Source: an uncultured Oscillospiraceae bacterium (GTDB lineage Bacteria > Bacillota > Clostridia > Oscillospirales > Oscillospiraceae). Taken from it: a stretch of DNA of 45,129 nucleotides. Positions 1-7,473 of the stretch are shown here, in pieces; position 1 is the stretch's first letter, and each line of letters opens with the position of its first letter. The DNA lies in assembly GCA_944385465.1 (NCBI GenBank), contig CALWXH010000009.1, positions 1 to 45,129 of the forward strand. The letters are read 5' to 3'. The notes under the pieces are model-generated. The model made no database searches and was not told the DNA's origin. It saw only the letters and a program-made list of their open reading frames with translations. Both the position numbers and the translations under genes were made by a program.

Positions 1-45
1 GACGAGACACGCGTGCTAGTAACATAGGGCTTTGCCCGTATATGA

Positions 46-75
46 AATACCCCCGGCTATGCCGGGGGATATTTA
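46..75 (-). terminator. Weak terminator-like hairpin after the flavodiiron operon
   Basis: Arms 50-57 and 61-68 (CCCCCGGC / GCCGGGGG) form an 8-bp GC-rich stem with a 3-nt loop just past the end of the small leftward gene. The T-tract on the minus side is short (TATTTC), so termination strength is uncertain. Positions 1-45 hold nothing else I can identify. Confidence 0.4.
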
Positions 76-81
76 TTGTTC

Positions 82-303
82 TCACCACTCCCGCCGGAGC
101 TGGCCGGGGTCCACGCTGTACCGCGCCAGAAATTCCCGCAGGTCCGCCTCGTCCCGGATGAGCATCAGCTCTTCAAAGCGGCCGGTGCCCTCGTCCCGGA
201 AGCCGGCCACCCGCTCCCCGGTGCAGATGCTGGCGCGGAGCACCGGGGTCTTGCCCATCTTGTCATAGGGCTCCGGCTGCCGCCGTTTCCGCCAGGGGAA
301 CAT
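82..303 (-). CDS. Small conserved protein of unknown function, in operon with flavodiiron protein
   Basis: A 73-residue soluble protein, charged, with no membrane segment and no signal peptide. It has a central stretch with a single Cys (ICTGERVAGF) and a second conserved-looking stretch (FEELMLIRDEADLREFL). It starts 3 nt after the stop of the flavodiiron gene, on the same strand and without a strong ribosome site of its own, so translation is probably coupled. I recall similar short proteins in Clostridia annotated as hypothetical or, doubtfully, as aspartate dehydrogenase; at this length an enzyme is not plausible. Its tight link to a flavodiiron protein suggests a role near oxygen or NO detoxification, which is inference only. 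Confidence 0.7.
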   Translation of the reverse strand: MFPWRKRRQPEPYDKMGKTPVLRASICTGERVAGFRDEGTGRFEELMLIRDEADLREFLARYSVDPGQLRREW

Positions 304-306
304 GGC

Positions 307-1476
307 TCACACCGCGGCGGCCATGGCCCGGGCCAGCTGCTCCAGCTGGGCGCGGCTGTCGTCGTTCAGGGCGGAGCGGATGGTCACCGCCGGCTCCACC
401 ACCGTCATGTCCTTCAGCTCCGCCAGGGCGGCCTGCATGGTCTTCAGGGCGGTGGGACCCCAGGAGCCGTTCTCCACCAGGCCCACGGTACGGCCCTTCA
501 GATTCTTGATCTTCAGCCGGTAGAGGAACTGGGCCATGGGGGTGAACACCCCCGCGTCATAGCTGGAGGCGGCCAGCATCAGGCCGCTGTACCGGAAGGC
601 CTGGGCCACCCCCTCCGCCCAGTCCCGGCGGGTGAGGTCGAAGGCCTCCGCCTTCACCCCCGCCCGGGTGAGCAGGTCCGTCAACTCCAGGGCGGCCTGG
701 GCGGTGTGACCGTGGATGGAGGCGTAGGCCACCAGCACCCCCCGCTCCTCCGGCTCATACCGGCTCCACAGATCGTACAGCTCCACCGCCCGGGCGATGC
801 GCGCCCCGGTGAGGATGGGGCCGTGGAGGGGGCAGACGGCCTGGATGTCCAGCCCCGCCGCCTTCTTCAGCAGAGCCTGGACCTGGGGGCCGTACTTGCC
901 CACGATGTTCACATAGTACCGCCGGGCCTCGTCGTCCCAGGGCCGGGCGGGATCGGGGTCGCCGAAGCGGCCGAAGCCGTCGGCGGAGAAGAGCACCTTC
1001 TCGCTGCTCTCATAGGACACCATCACCTCGGGCCAGTGGACCATGGGGGCCATGAAGAAGGTGAGGGTGTGCGCCCCCAGCTCCAGGGTGTCCCCCTCCT
1101 TTACGGCCAGGGTGCGGCCCTCATAGCAGCTGCCGGTGAACTGGCCCAGCATGGCAAAGGTCTTGGCGTTGCCCACCAGGGTCATGTCCGGGTAGCGCTC
1201 GGCCAGCTGGGCCACGCTGCCGGCGTGGTCGGGCTCCATGTGGTGGATCACCAGGTAGTCCGGCGCCCGGCCGGCCAGGGTCTCCTCCAGATTGGCCAGC
1301 CACTGCTCCCGCTTCCGGGGGTCGATGGTGTCCAGCACCGCCACCTTCTCGTCCAGGATGACATAGGAGTTGTAGGAGATGCCCTCCGGCACCGCGTACT
1401 GGCTCTCAAACAGGTCCAGATCGGTATCATAGCAGCCCACCGGGCGGATGGCCCGGGAGGAAAAGACGTCGCTCAT
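307..1476 (-). CDS. fprA: A-type flavoprotein (flavodiiron protein, FprA family)
   Basis: This 389-residue protein has the two-domain layout of class A flavodiiron proteins, which reduce O2 to water or NO to N2O in the cytoplasm of anaerobes. The N-terminal metallo-beta-lactamase-like domain carries the diiron motif H-x-E-x-D-H (IHHMEPDH, around residues 78-84) plus later ligands (MVHWPEVM and SADGFGRFG). The C-terminal flavodoxin domain begins near residue 250 (VLVAYASIHGHT, the FMN phosphate loop). I chose ATG 1476 rather than an upstream in-frame GTG at 1488, because GAAGGTGG lies about 8 nt ahead of 1476 and the GTG sits inside that ribosome site. It is first in a leftward operon with the 73-residue protein and has its own promoter. 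Electrons probably come from a rubredoxin encoded elsewhere. Confidence 0.95.
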   Translation of the reverse strand: MSDVFSSRAIRPVGCYDTDLDLFESQYAVPEGISYNSYVILDEKVAVLDTIDPRKREQWLANLEETLAGRAPDYLVIHHMEPDHAGSVAQLAERYPDMTLVGNAKTFAMLGQFTGSCYEGRTLAVKEGDTLELGAHTLTFFMAPMVHWPEVMVSYESSEKVLFSADGFGRFGDPDPARPWDDEARRYYVNIVGKYGPQVQALLKKAAGLDIQAVCPLHGPILTGARIARAVELYDLWSRYEPEERGVLVAYASIHGHTAQAALELTDLLTRAGVKAEAFDLTRRDWAEGVAQAFRYSGLMLAASSYDAGVFTPMAQFLYRLKIKNLKGRTVGLVENGSWGPTALKTMQAALAELKDMTVVEPAVTIRSALNDDSRAQLEQLARAMAAAV

Positions 1477-1509
1477 GGAAAAAACCACCTTCCATCGTAT
1501 TTCCCCACC

Positions 1510-1538
1510 ATTTTACTATGAGATACCGGCGCCGTCAA
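1510..1538 (-). promoter_or_regulatory. Sigma-A-type promoter for the flavodiiron operon
   Basis: On the minus strand TTGACG (1533-1538) is followed by a 17-bp spacer and TAAAAT (1510-1515). The expected start near 1503 leaves a leader of about 27 nt before ATG 1476. It is divergent from the degV promoter. Confidence 0.75.
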
Positions 1539-1582
1539 GTCTTTTCCCCGGGCGGCAGCCCCGGAATGCCAGGCCGTTTCCC

Positions 1583-1612
1583 TTGACTTCCCCTTCCCCG
1601 CTGTGGTATAAT
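1583..1612 (+). promoter_or_regulatory. Sigma-A-type promoter for degV
   Basis: TTGACT (1583-1588), an 18-bp spacer and a perfect TATAAT (1607-1612). Transcription would begin near 1619, giving a leader of about 38 nt. An AT-rich stretch precedes the AGGAG ribosome site at 1643-1647. Confidence 0.8.
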
Positions 1613-1656
1613 GCCCACACAAATAGTTTTCAAAATTATATTAGGAGTTTTTTGTT

Positions 1657-2493
1657 ATGAGTTTTTCCGTGATTGTGGACAGCTGCTGCGACCTCACCCC
1701 GGAGCAGCGGGGCACCGGGCTGTACACCAGCATCCCCCTCACCATCCACGTGGGGGGCACCGAGTTCCGGGACGACGACCAGCTGGACACCCAGCTGCTC
1801 TCCGACGCCATCGCCCTGTGCGGCGAGGCGGCCCACACCTCCTGCCCCGCCCCGGCGGACTACCTGGCCGCCTATGAGGCCGCCCAGGGGGACATCTATG
1901 TGGTCACCCTGTCCGCCCTGCTCTCCGGCTCCCACAACAGCGCCTGGCAGGCCGCCCACCTCTTCCGGGAGGAGCACCCGGAGCGGAATATCCACGTGTT
2001 CAACTCCTGCTCCGCCTCCGCCGGGGAGACCCTGGCGGCCGGTGAGATCGCCCGGCTGGCGGGCCAGGGCCTGCCCTTTGCCCAGGTGGTGCTGGAGGCC
2101 GACCGCTATATCTCCTCCATGAACACCCTGTTTGTGCTGGAAAATCTGGACACGCTGAAAAAAGCGGGGCGGCTGACCAAAACCCAGGCCTTGATTACCG
2201 GCGCGCTGCGTGTTAAACTGGTGATGGGATCCACCCCGGAGGGGGAGATCCGCAAACACACCCAGGCTTTGTCCATCAGGCAGGCCCTGGCCAAGCTGGT
2301 GCAGCTCATGGCCCAGGACGACAGCCACCGGGGAAAGACGCTGTGCATCGCCCACTGCCTGTGCCACGACCGGGCGGAGCATCTGCGGATGCTGGCCCGG
2401 AAAAGCTGCGACTTCGCCCGGATCATCCTCACCGAGACCCGGGGCATCAGTACCTTTTACGCCAATACCGGCGGCATTGTGGCCGCCTATTGA
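1657..2493 (+). CDS. DegV family fatty-acid-binding protein
   Basis: This 278-residue cytoplasmic protein matches the DegV/FakB family, which holds a free fatty acid for phosphorylation by FakA. Visible family features are the N-terminal VDSCCDLTPE strand-loop, the YVVTLSALLSGSHNSAWQAA motif near residue 90 (the Ser-rich lipid-headgroup loop) and the helical C-terminal half. The length is typical (about 280). ATG 1657 is supported by AGGAG 9 nt upstream and by the promoter at 1583-1612. The next gene follows about 100 nt downstream on the same strand. Whether this copy works in exogenous fatty-acid uptake cannot be told from sequence alone. Confidence 0.93.
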   Translation: MSFSVIVDSCCDLTPEQRGTGLYTSIPLTIHVGGTEFRDDDQLDTQLLSDAIALCGEAAHTSCPAPADYLAAYEAAQGDIYVVTLSALLSGSHNSAWQAAHLFREEHPERNIHVFNSCSASAGETLAAGEIARLAGQGLPFAQVVLEADRYISSMNTLFVLENLDTLKKAGRLTKTQALITGALRVKLVMGSTPEGEIRKHTQALSIRQALAKLVQLMAQDDSHRGKTLCIAHCLCHDRAEHLRMLARKSCDFARIILTETRGISTFYANTGGIVAAY

Positions 2494-2595
2494 CCGGCTC
2501 CGGCGGGCGGCTGCCCTCCGCCGGGCCGCCCACAGCCCCGCCCCCGGGCGGGACGCCGGATGCCGGCCCTGCGCTGCCGGCGGGAGGTGGAACTC

Positions 2596-3153
2596 ATGTC
2601 AAAACTCACCCTGCCCCACGTGGGCATGCGCACCATCAAAACCGCCGTGGGGGTCACCCTGTCCTATCTGATCTTTGTCCCCTTCGGCCTGCTCTACAAC
2701 GAGAACTACCCCGGCGTGCTTGGGTATATCGGCCCGCTGTACGCCTGCATCCCCTGCGTGGTGTGTATGCAGAGCTCGGTGGAGCAGTCCCGGAAGGCGG
2801 GGTTCTCCCGGCTCATCGGGGTGCTGGTGGGGGCGGTGCTGGGCACCCTGGTCATCCTCATCCCCACCTCTGTGCTCAGCTTCTGGCCCTTCAAGGCGGT
2901 GCTGCTGGGCCTGTCCTGCATCGCGGGCATCGTCTTCTGCATCAATGTGCTCCACCGGCCGGCGGCCTGTACCATGGCCTGCATCCTGCCCTGCGTCATG
3001 TCCATCTCGGGCAGCGTGCCCGACGCCGAGCGCCACCTGTACGCCGCCGCCCGGGTCATTGAGACCCTGGTGGGCGTGTCCATGGCCCTGCTGGTAAACA
3101 GCGTGCTCCCCTCCCCCAAGCCCAAGGACACGGACGGGGAAGCGCAGAAATAG
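2596..3153 (+). CDS. FUSC / aromatic acid exporter-like membrane protein
   Basis: This 185-residue inner-membrane protein has about four to five hydrophobic helices: ITLSYLIFVPFGLLY-like at residues 18-35, then LIGVLVGAVLGTLVILI, KAVLLGLSCIAGIVFCI and ETLVGVSMALLVNSVL. This fits the N-terminal membrane half of the FUSC/aromatic-acid-exporter (ArAE) families. The cytoplasmic C-terminal domain of long ArAE members is missing, as is common in short Firmicute members. I chose ATG 2596 because GGAGGTGG sits at 2583-2590; an ATG at 2560 in the same frame has no ribosome site. It may be cotranscribed with degV. The substrate is unknown. Confidence 0.8.
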   Translation: MSKLTLPHVGMRTIKTAVGVTLSYLIFVPFGLLYNENYPGVLGYIGPLYACIPCVVCMQSSVEQSRKAGFSRLIGVLVGAVLGTLVILIPTSVLSFWPFKAVLLGLSCIAGIVFCINVLHRPAACTMACILPCVMSISGSVPDAERHLYAAARVIETLVGVSMALLVNSVLPSPKPKDTDGEAQK

Positions 3154-3172
3154 CTATACGGAAACAACGCCC

Positions 3173-3243
3173 CGCCGGACAGGCACTCCCTGTCCGGCGG
3201 AGCGTTTCCCGCGGGGAAGGGCGTCGCCCTTCCCCGCGTCTTT
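3173..3243. terminator. Two tandem hairpins between convergent genes
   Basis: The first hairpin has arms 3173-3183 and 3189-3199 with a 5-nt loop. The second has arms 3210-3222 and 3226-3238, followed on the plus strand by TCTTTCT. They sit between the rightward membrane-protein gene and the leftward leuA gene, so they probably end both transcripts. Confidence 0.7.
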
Positions 3244-3247
3244 CTGT

Positions 3248-4951
3248 TCAGTTCCCCTGGCGCACCGAGCGGTTGATGGCGCACAGGATGGCCCGGAGGG
3301 AGGCCCGGTTGATGTTGTGGCTCTTGCCCACGCCGAACACGTCCTCCCCTTTTGGGTCCTTCAGGTGGATGTAGCACACCGCCTGGGTGTCCGAGCCGGA
3401 GGAGATGGCGTGCTCCTGGTAGTCCACGAACTGGTAGCCGTCGATGGCCCCCCGGGGCAGCTGGTGCAGGGCGTTGAAGAAGGCGTCGATGGGGCCGTTG
3501 CCCTCGCCGGCGGCCTCCATGTCCGCCCCCTGGTAGCCGATGACCCCCTGGAACTTCACCCAGCTGGCGTCCCCGTGGCGGGCGTCCTCCTGGAAGCTGT
3601 GGCGCACCAGCTGATAGGTCTTGGGCACCGACAGGTACTCCCGGTCGAACAGGGCGAAGATCTGCTCCGGCTGGAGCTCCTTGCCCACCCGGTCGCTCTC
3701 CTTCTGGACGATGGCGCCGAACTCCGGGTGCATAGCCTTGGGCAGGTCGTACCCGAAGTCGTGCTCCATGATATAGGCGGCCCCGCCCTTGCCCGACTGG
3801 GAGTTGATGCGGATGATGGGCTCGTACTCCCGGCCCACGTCCGCCGGGTCGATGGGCAGGTAGGGCACCTCCCACATGTCGGTACCGCTCTCCTTCATGT
3901 AGTGCACACCCTTGTTGATGGCGTCCTGATGGCTGCCGGAGAAGGCGGTGAACACCAGCTCACCCACATAGGGCTGGCGCTTGCCCACCTCCATCTTGGT
4001 GCACCGCTCGTACATCTCCTTGATCTTGTTGATGTCGTGGAAGTCCAGCCTGGGGTCCACCCCCTGGGTCCACATGTTCATGGCCAGGGTGACCATGTCC
4101 ACATTGCCGGTGCGCTCGCCGTTTCCGAAGAGGGTGGCCTCCACCCGCTCCGCCCCGGCCAGCAGGCCCAGCTCGGTGGTGGCCACGCCGGTGCCCCGGT
4201 CGTTGTGGGGGTGCAGGGAGATGATGGCCCGCTCCCGGCCGGGGAGCTTGCGGATGAAGTACTCCAGCATGTCGGCAAACTGGTTGGGCAGGCAGTTCTC
4301 CACCGTGGTGGGCAGGTTGAGGATCACCGGCTTTTCCGCCGTGGCGTGGAGGTGGTCCAGCACGGCGGCGCAGATCTCGGCGGCGTAGTCCATCTCGGTG
4401 CCCATGAAGGACTCCGGGGAGTACTCGTACCGCAGGTCCATCCCCCCGGCGATCACCGGCTGGGCCATCTCATAGATCAGGTCGGCGGCGTCGGTGGCGA
4501 TCTTGGTGATGGCGTCGCAGTCGGCATGGAACACCACCTTGCGCTGGAGGGTGGAGGTGGAGTTGTAGAAGTGGAGAATGACGTGCTTGGCCCCCTGGAT
4601 GGCCTCAAAGGTCTTGCGGATCAGGTGCTCCCGGGCCTGGACCAGCACCTGGATGGTCACGTCGTCGGGGATGTGCCCCCCCTCGATGAGCTCCCGGCAG
4701 ATCTCGTACTCCGTCTCGCTGGCGGAGGGGAAGCCGATCTCGATCTCCTTCACCCCGATGTCCACCAGGGTGTGGAAGTACTCCAGCTTCTCCTGGAGGT
4801 TCATGGGGTCGATGAGGGCCTGGTTGCCGTCCCGCAGGTCCACCGAGCACCACACGGGGGCCTTCGTGATGGTCTTATCCGGCCAGGTGCGCCCCTCGAT
4901 GGGCTGGGGCTGGAAGGGGATGTACTTCTCAAATCCGGGTTTCAGGTTCAT
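3248..4951 (-). CDS. leuA: 2-isopropylmalate synthase
   Basis: This 567-residue enzyme condenses acetyl-CoA with 2-oxoisovalerate, the first committed step of leucine synthesis. The catalytic TIM-barrel domain contains SVDLRDGNQALIDPM near residue 40 (catalytic Arg, metal-binding Asp) and the metal-binding ISLHPHNDRGTG. A linker and a C-terminal regulatory LeuA dimer domain (about residues 430-567) follow. The opening KYIPFQPQPIEGRTWPDK and the length mark it as the long type-2 form shared with actinobacteria and fungi. ATG 4951 has AAAGGAGG upstream. Expression is under a T-box leader with its own promoter, and tandem hairpins close the transcript. No other leu genes adjoin it. Confidence 0.95.
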   Translation of the reverse strand: MNLKPGFEKYIPFQPQPIEGRTWPDKTITKAPVWCSVDLRDGNQALIDPMNLQEKLEYFHTLVDIGVKEIEIGFPSASETEYEICRELIEGGHIPDDVTIQVLVQAREHLIRKTFEAIQGAKHVILHFYNSTSTLQRKVVFHADCDAITKIATDAADLIYEMAQPVIAGGMDLRYEYSPESFMGTEMDYAAEICAAVLDHLHATAEKPVILNLPTTVENCLPNQFADMLEYFIRKLPGRERAIISLHPHNDRGTGVATTELGLLAGAERVEATLFGNGERTGNVDMVTLAMNMWTQGVDPRLDFHDINKIKEMYERCTKMEVGKRQPYVGELVFTAFSGSHQDAINKGVHYMKESGTDMWEVPYLPIDPADVGREYEPIIRINSQSGKGGAAYIMEHDFGYDLPKAMHPEFGAIVQKESDRVGKELQPEQIFALFDREYLSVPKTYQLVRHSFQEDARHGDASWVKFQGVIGYQGADMEAAGEGNGPIDAFFNALHQLPRGAIDGYQFVDYQEHAISSGSDTQAVCYIHLKDPKGEDVFGVGKSHNINRASLRAILCAINRSVRQGN

Positions 4952-4978
4952 GATGCGTCCTCCTTTGGCTGCGGGGGA

Positions 4979-5242
4979 AAACAAAACGCCCCCGACTGTC
5001 TGTCAGGGGCGTAAAACATTACGCGGTACCACCCTTGTTCCGCCCGGGGTTGCCCGCGGGCGCTCAACGGCCTCCAACAAGGCCTCGACCTGTAACGGGA
5101 TCACCCGTCCGTCCCTACTGCGCCGTGCGGTTCGGGGCGGCGGCTCCGGGGCCAGTATCCGCACGGTCCCCCGCGCCGGCTCCCACCTGCCGCCGGCTCT
5201 CTGGAGCGGGACGCTCCGTGCCTTCTTCCCATCTGCGCCTTT
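4979..5242 (-). promoter_or_regulatory. T-box leader (leucine type) controlling leuA
   Basis: The minus strand holds the T-box sequence AGGGTGGTACCGCG (5022-5035), followed by a terminator hairpin (4987-5011) and TTTTGTTTT. These are the antiterminator and terminator of a T-box riboswitch that senses uncharged tRNA. Upstream the leader has the stem I landmark AGAGAGCCGGCGG. A likely specifier loop reads GGATA-CTG-GCCCC, with CTG (Leu) at 5153-5155 on the minus strand, consistent with leuA downstream. The transcript starts near 5242 from the promoter at 5249-5277. Confidence 0.9.
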
Positions 5243-5248
5243 TGTCCC

Positions 5249-5277
5249 ATTTTAACGGAGCAAAGCGCCCTTGTCAA
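5249..5277 (-). promoter_or_regulatory. Promoter of the leuA T-box transcript
   Basis: TTGACA (5272-5277), a 17-bp spacer and TAAAAT (5249-5254) on the minus strand. This places the start near 5242, just before the T-box stem I. Confidence 0.8.
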
Positions 5278-5359
5278 GGGGGCGGGCGAGAATTTTGCCG
5301 TTGACAAAGGGCCCGGGATATGGTAAGATAACATCCGCACTTGAGCTTTCGCTCCCTGT

Positions 5360-5446
5360 GGAGAGATGTCCGAGTGGTTTATGGAGCTGGTCTTGAAAAC
5401 CAGTGACCCGAAAGGGCCGTGGGTTCGAATCCCACTCTCTCCGCCA
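5360..5446 (+). tRNA. tRNA-Ser (UGA anticodon)
   Basis: An 87-nt serine tRNA with acceptor arms GGAGAGA / TCTCTCC, an anticodon loop CTTGAAA (anticodon TGA at 5394-5396), a long variable arm, GGTTCGAATCC T-loop and an encoded CCA end (5444-5446). It lies 38 nt upstream of a second serine tRNA. Confidence 0.97.
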
Positions 5447-5483
5447 AATTCAACAGCCGCGTTGCGGCGTTTCCATTCTGCCT

Positions 5484-5574
5484 GCGGAAGTACCCAAGAG
5501 GCCGAAGGGGCTCCCCTGCTAAGGGAGTAGGCCGGGAAACCGGCGCGAGGGTTCAAATCCCTCCTTCCGCGCCA
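5484..5574 (+). tRNA. tRNA-Ser (GCU anticodon), prophage integration target
   Basis: A 91-nt serine tRNA with acceptor arms GCGGAAG / CTTCCGC, anticodon loop CTGCTAA (anticodon GCT at 5518-5520), a long variable arm, GGTTCAAATCC T-loop and an encoded CCA. Its last 23 nt plus the next base form the left attachment core, so the 3' end is shared with the phage and the gene stays intact after integration. Confidence 0.97.
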
Positions 5575-5575
5575 A
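5552..5575 (+). repeat. attL core, 24 bp
   Basis: The 24 bases from the T-arm through the CCA end of tRNA-Ser(GCU) recur exactly at 39433-39456. Identity stops abruptly on both sides. The integrase gene is the first gene inside this end, as usual for tRNA-targeted prophages. Confidence 0.95.
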
Positions 5576-5608
5576 GCTCGGAATCCTTGTGATTCCGAGC
5601 TTTTCTTT
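5575..5608 (+). terminator. Phage-supplied terminator behind tRNA-Ser(GCU)
   Basis: Arms 5575-5585 and 5591-5601 (AGCTCGGAATC / GATTCCGAGCT) form a perfect 11-bp stem with a 5-nt loop, followed by TTTTCTTTTA. It lies inside the prophage, immediately after the att core, and replaces the chromosomal terminator now displaced to 39457. Confidence 0.9.
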
Positions 5609-5692
5609 TATTTTCAACGGATTGAGGGTATTTCCCTGACTGCATCACAGACCCTGTAAAAACGCGAAAAGGCACCACGAAATACACAAGAC

Positions 5693-5722
5693 CTACACAG
5701 CAAATCCGAACAATCTACACAG
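5693..5722. repeat. Direct repeats CTACACAG near attL (candidate integrase arm sites)
   Basis: CTACACAG occurs at 5693-5700 and 5715-5722, exactly 22 bp apart (two helical turns), between the att core and the integrase stop codon. The ACACAG portion is also paired near attR (39377 and 39388) and, inverted, in the integrase leader (6791 and 6801). Confidence 0.5.
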
Positions 5723-6760
5723 TCATTTTGCAGTCAGTGCCTCATTGAGAATCTGAGCCGTTTTTTGCCTGCGGGCATCCCGTAGATGAGTGTACACGTC
5801 CTGAGTCATGGCCGCTGTGGAATGTCCCAAGATACCCTGGATGTCTTTGGTCTCCAGTCCCCCGCATTCAAACAGCAAGGTGGCGAAACTGTGCCGAAGC
5901 TGATGTGCGCTGCAGGTTATCCCTGTAGTTCTCGCATACTGTGCCCAAAGCGTTTGATATTGCGCTTCAGTCAGCGGGGTCTTTCCTCCATCCAGGGAAA
6001 ATAGAAACTCTGCCGGTGCCAGCCGCTTAGGCAGATGCGGCAGCAAGGGCAACAACAGGGGCACATCCCGGTTGCCGGCGGCGCTCTTAGGCGGCTTGAT
6101 CCACGGCTTGCCATCCTGATGATAGACCGATTTAGTCACGTGGATGACCATGGCTTTTCGGTCGATATCCCGGCCCTGGATGGCCAGTGCCTCCCCTTTC
6201 CGCACCCCAGTGTACAACACGAAGAACGGCAACAGCCAGATGTGCGGGGTGGCCTTGACCCGGGCCTCGTCCTCCGGGCTGGCGGCGTCCCGATAGGTTT
6301 TCTTCAGGCCCTTCGGGATGGACACGTAGGTGCATGGGTTGTTGTCACAGTCTCCGTGCTCCACGGCCCACCCGAAGATCATGTTGCAGATCTGGAGCTG
6401 GGTGGTCACGGTCTTTTTGGCGTAGCCGTGAGCAGCGAAGTCCATGATGAATTCCTTGACCATGGGCGGGGTAACCTCCCGCACCAGGTCATCCCCGAAG
6501 TGCTGGACTGCCCGCTTCAGCGCCGGGCGGTAAGCCCTCAGAGTGTTGGGGGCGACCTCATCAAAGTGCTCGCGCTCCCAGTCGTTGGCCACCTCCCGAA
6601 AGGTTCTCCCCCGGGATAGTTTGGCATGATACTCCAGCATCTTTCGCTCCACCTCCGCGTCGCTGCGGCCGCGGAAGGCAATTCGTTTGCCATGGATGGT
6701 ACGGATGGCTTCATGGAGGCCGTCCGGCCGGACATAGTATTTTGATTTTTTGCGGGGCAT
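5723..6760 (-). CDS. int: Phage integrase, tyrosine recombinase family
   Basis: This 345-residue enzyme catalyses site-specific recombination between phage and tRNA-Ser attachment sites. An N-terminal AP2-like arm-binding region (KYYVRPDGLHEAIRTIHGKR) is followed by a SAM-like core-binding domain (about residues 55-150) and a catalytic domain. The catalytic residues are visible: Arg in YTGVRKGEAL, H-x-L-R-H in SAHQLRHSFAT, His in ILGHSTAAM and the nucleophile Tyr in DVYTHL. I chose ATG 6760 because AAAGGAG lies 6 nt upstream; an in-frame start at 6790 lacks this. It is transcribed toward attL and stops 147 bp from the core. Confidence 0.97.
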   Translation of the reverse strand: MPRKKSKYYVRPDGLHEAIRTIHGKRIAFRGRSDAEVERKMLEYHAKLSRGRTFREVANDWEREHFDEVAPNTLRAYRPALKRAVQHFGDDLVREVTPPMVKEFIMDFAAHGYAKKTVTTQLQICNMIFGWAVEHGDCDNNPCTYVSIPKGLKKTYRDAASPEDEARVKATPHIWLLPFFVLYTGVRKGEALAIQGRDIDRKAMVIHVTKSVYHQDGKPWIKPPKSAAGNRDVPLLLPLLPHLPKRLAPAEFLFSLDGGKTPLTEAQYQTLWAQYARTTGITCSAHQLRHSFATLLFECGGLETKDIQGILGHSTAAMTQDVYTHLRDARRQKTAQILNEALTAK

Positions 6761-6790
6761 AGCAATCTCCTTTCTTGCGCCCCAGCCCAA

Positions 6791-6807
6791 ACTGTGTTAC
6801 ACTGTGT
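6791..6807 (-). repeat. Tandem ACACAGT motifs in the integrase leader
   Basis: ACTGTGT at 6791-6797 and 6801-6807 are two copies, 10 bp apart, of the complement of ACACAGT, the motif paired beside attL and attR. They lie 30-47 nt upstream of the integrase start codon, inside its transcribed leader, where bound integrase or excisionase could feed back on expression. Confidence 0.4.
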
Positions 6808-6889
6808 GGGCAGAACGCCGCTCTTGCATGTGGTGGGGTTTTGCGCCGGCCGTCCCGGGGGTAGGAGCCTGGGGCGGCCTTTTTCTTAC

Positions 6890-6917
6890 GATATAAAAAC
6901 AAATGTTCGATTGTCAA
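6890..6917 (-). promoter_or_regulatory. Promoter for integrase
   Basis: TTGACA (6912-6917), a 16-bp spacer and TATATC (6890-6895) on the minus strand. Transcription from about 6883 leaves a leader of roughly 120 nt. Confidence 0.6.
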
Positions 6918-6924
6918 GCCTTTC

Positions 6925-6955
6925 AAACCTCCCCCGGAGCCGGGGGAGGTTTTTT
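6925..6955 (+). terminator. Intrinsic terminator hairpin
   Basis: CCTCCCCC (6928-6935) pairs with GGGGGAGG (6942-6949), followed by T6 on the plus strand. It lies between the leftward integrase promoter and the leftward SHOCT gene. The plus-strand T-tract is the stronger one, although no plus-strand gene precedes it; the minus side has only TTTG. Confidence 0.6.
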
Positions 6956-6967
6956 GTACTTTGGAGT

Positions 6968-6991
6968 AAATCCGCACACGTCTGCGGATTT
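6968..6991. repeat. 24-bp palindrome, copy 1 (candidate partition/centromere site)
   Basis: AAATCCGCA (6968-6976) and TGCGGATTT (6983-6991) form perfect 9-bp arms around CACGTC, whose central ACGT is itself palindromic, so 22 of 24 positions are symmetric. It is intergenic. Copies with the same arms lie at 13534-13557 (perfect arms) and 24593-24616 (one mismatch). Confidence 0.7.
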
Positions 6992-6993
6992 GA

Positions 6994-7461
6994 TCATATG
7001 CCCAAAAGCTGTTGCTTTTTTGCGTCGAACTCTTCTTGAGTAATTGCGCCCACATCAAGCAGGTTTTTGAACTTCAATATTTCATCAGCTGCACTCGAAC
7101 CGTCATGGACAGCAGAGGCAGTCTTTTTATATTTGGAAATGTAGGAATCAAACGCATCCACGAATTTGTTCACATTTTTAGCTTGCTGCGCACCCGCCGC
7201 AAGGGAAAAAACCTTGGCTGATGAATTAACTGTGATGGTAGTTCCACCCGAAGCGTTATCCTTAAGGGTAATCATGACAGTATCACCCCAGGTCGTGGAG
7301 GTAATTCCCGGAGAAACACTGGCCTGAATGACCCCAGTGGTCTGGTTCTCACTTTTAATCTTCCACTTGTTCAGACTCCCTATGGCTTCCAGAGCAGCAG
7401 AAAAGCAATCTGATCTCGCATACTGAACATCTACGGAAACTTCATTGGATGAGAGCCCCAT
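6994..7461 (-). CDS. SHOCT domain-containing protein (lysogenic accessory gene)
   Basis: A 155-residue soluble protein. Residues 1-100 look like a mixed alpha/beta domain (WKIKSENQTTGVIQASVSPG, SSTTWGDTVMITL-like strands). The C-terminus (ADEILKFKNLLDVGAITQEEFDAKKQQLL) is a clear SHOCT domain, a short helical oligomerisation motif. ATG 7461 has GGAGGG 7 nt upstream. It lies behind the repressor on the minus strand, 12 nt away, so it is likely expressed in the lysogen. Its function is unknown; a host-benefit or exclusion role would fit the position. Confidence 0.8.
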   Translation of the reverse strand: MGLSSNEVSVDVQYARSDCFSAALEAIGSLNKWKIKSENQTTGVIQASVSPGITSTTWGDTVMITLKDNASGGTTITVNSSAKVFSLAAGAQQAKNVNKFVDAFDSYISKYKKTASAVHDGSSAADEILKFKNLLDVGAITQEEFDAKKQQLLGI

Positions 7462-7473
7462 ATCAATCCCTCC

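Noticed and set aside
76..1521. Long plus-strand reading frame opposite the flavodiiron gene
   Set aside because: It is the antisense shadow of a well-supported gene in GC-rich DNA; the composition (Gly/His/Leu/Gln-rich) fits no family and there is no ribosome site.
3317..5014. 565-codon plus-strand frame opposite leuA
   Set aside because: It is a GC-driven antisense shadow that also crosses the T-box; leuA itself has clear motifs.
5101..5556. Minus-strand 151-codon frame across the T-box and tRNAs
   Set aside because: It overlaps two tRNA genes and the T-box leader, all of which are strongly supported.
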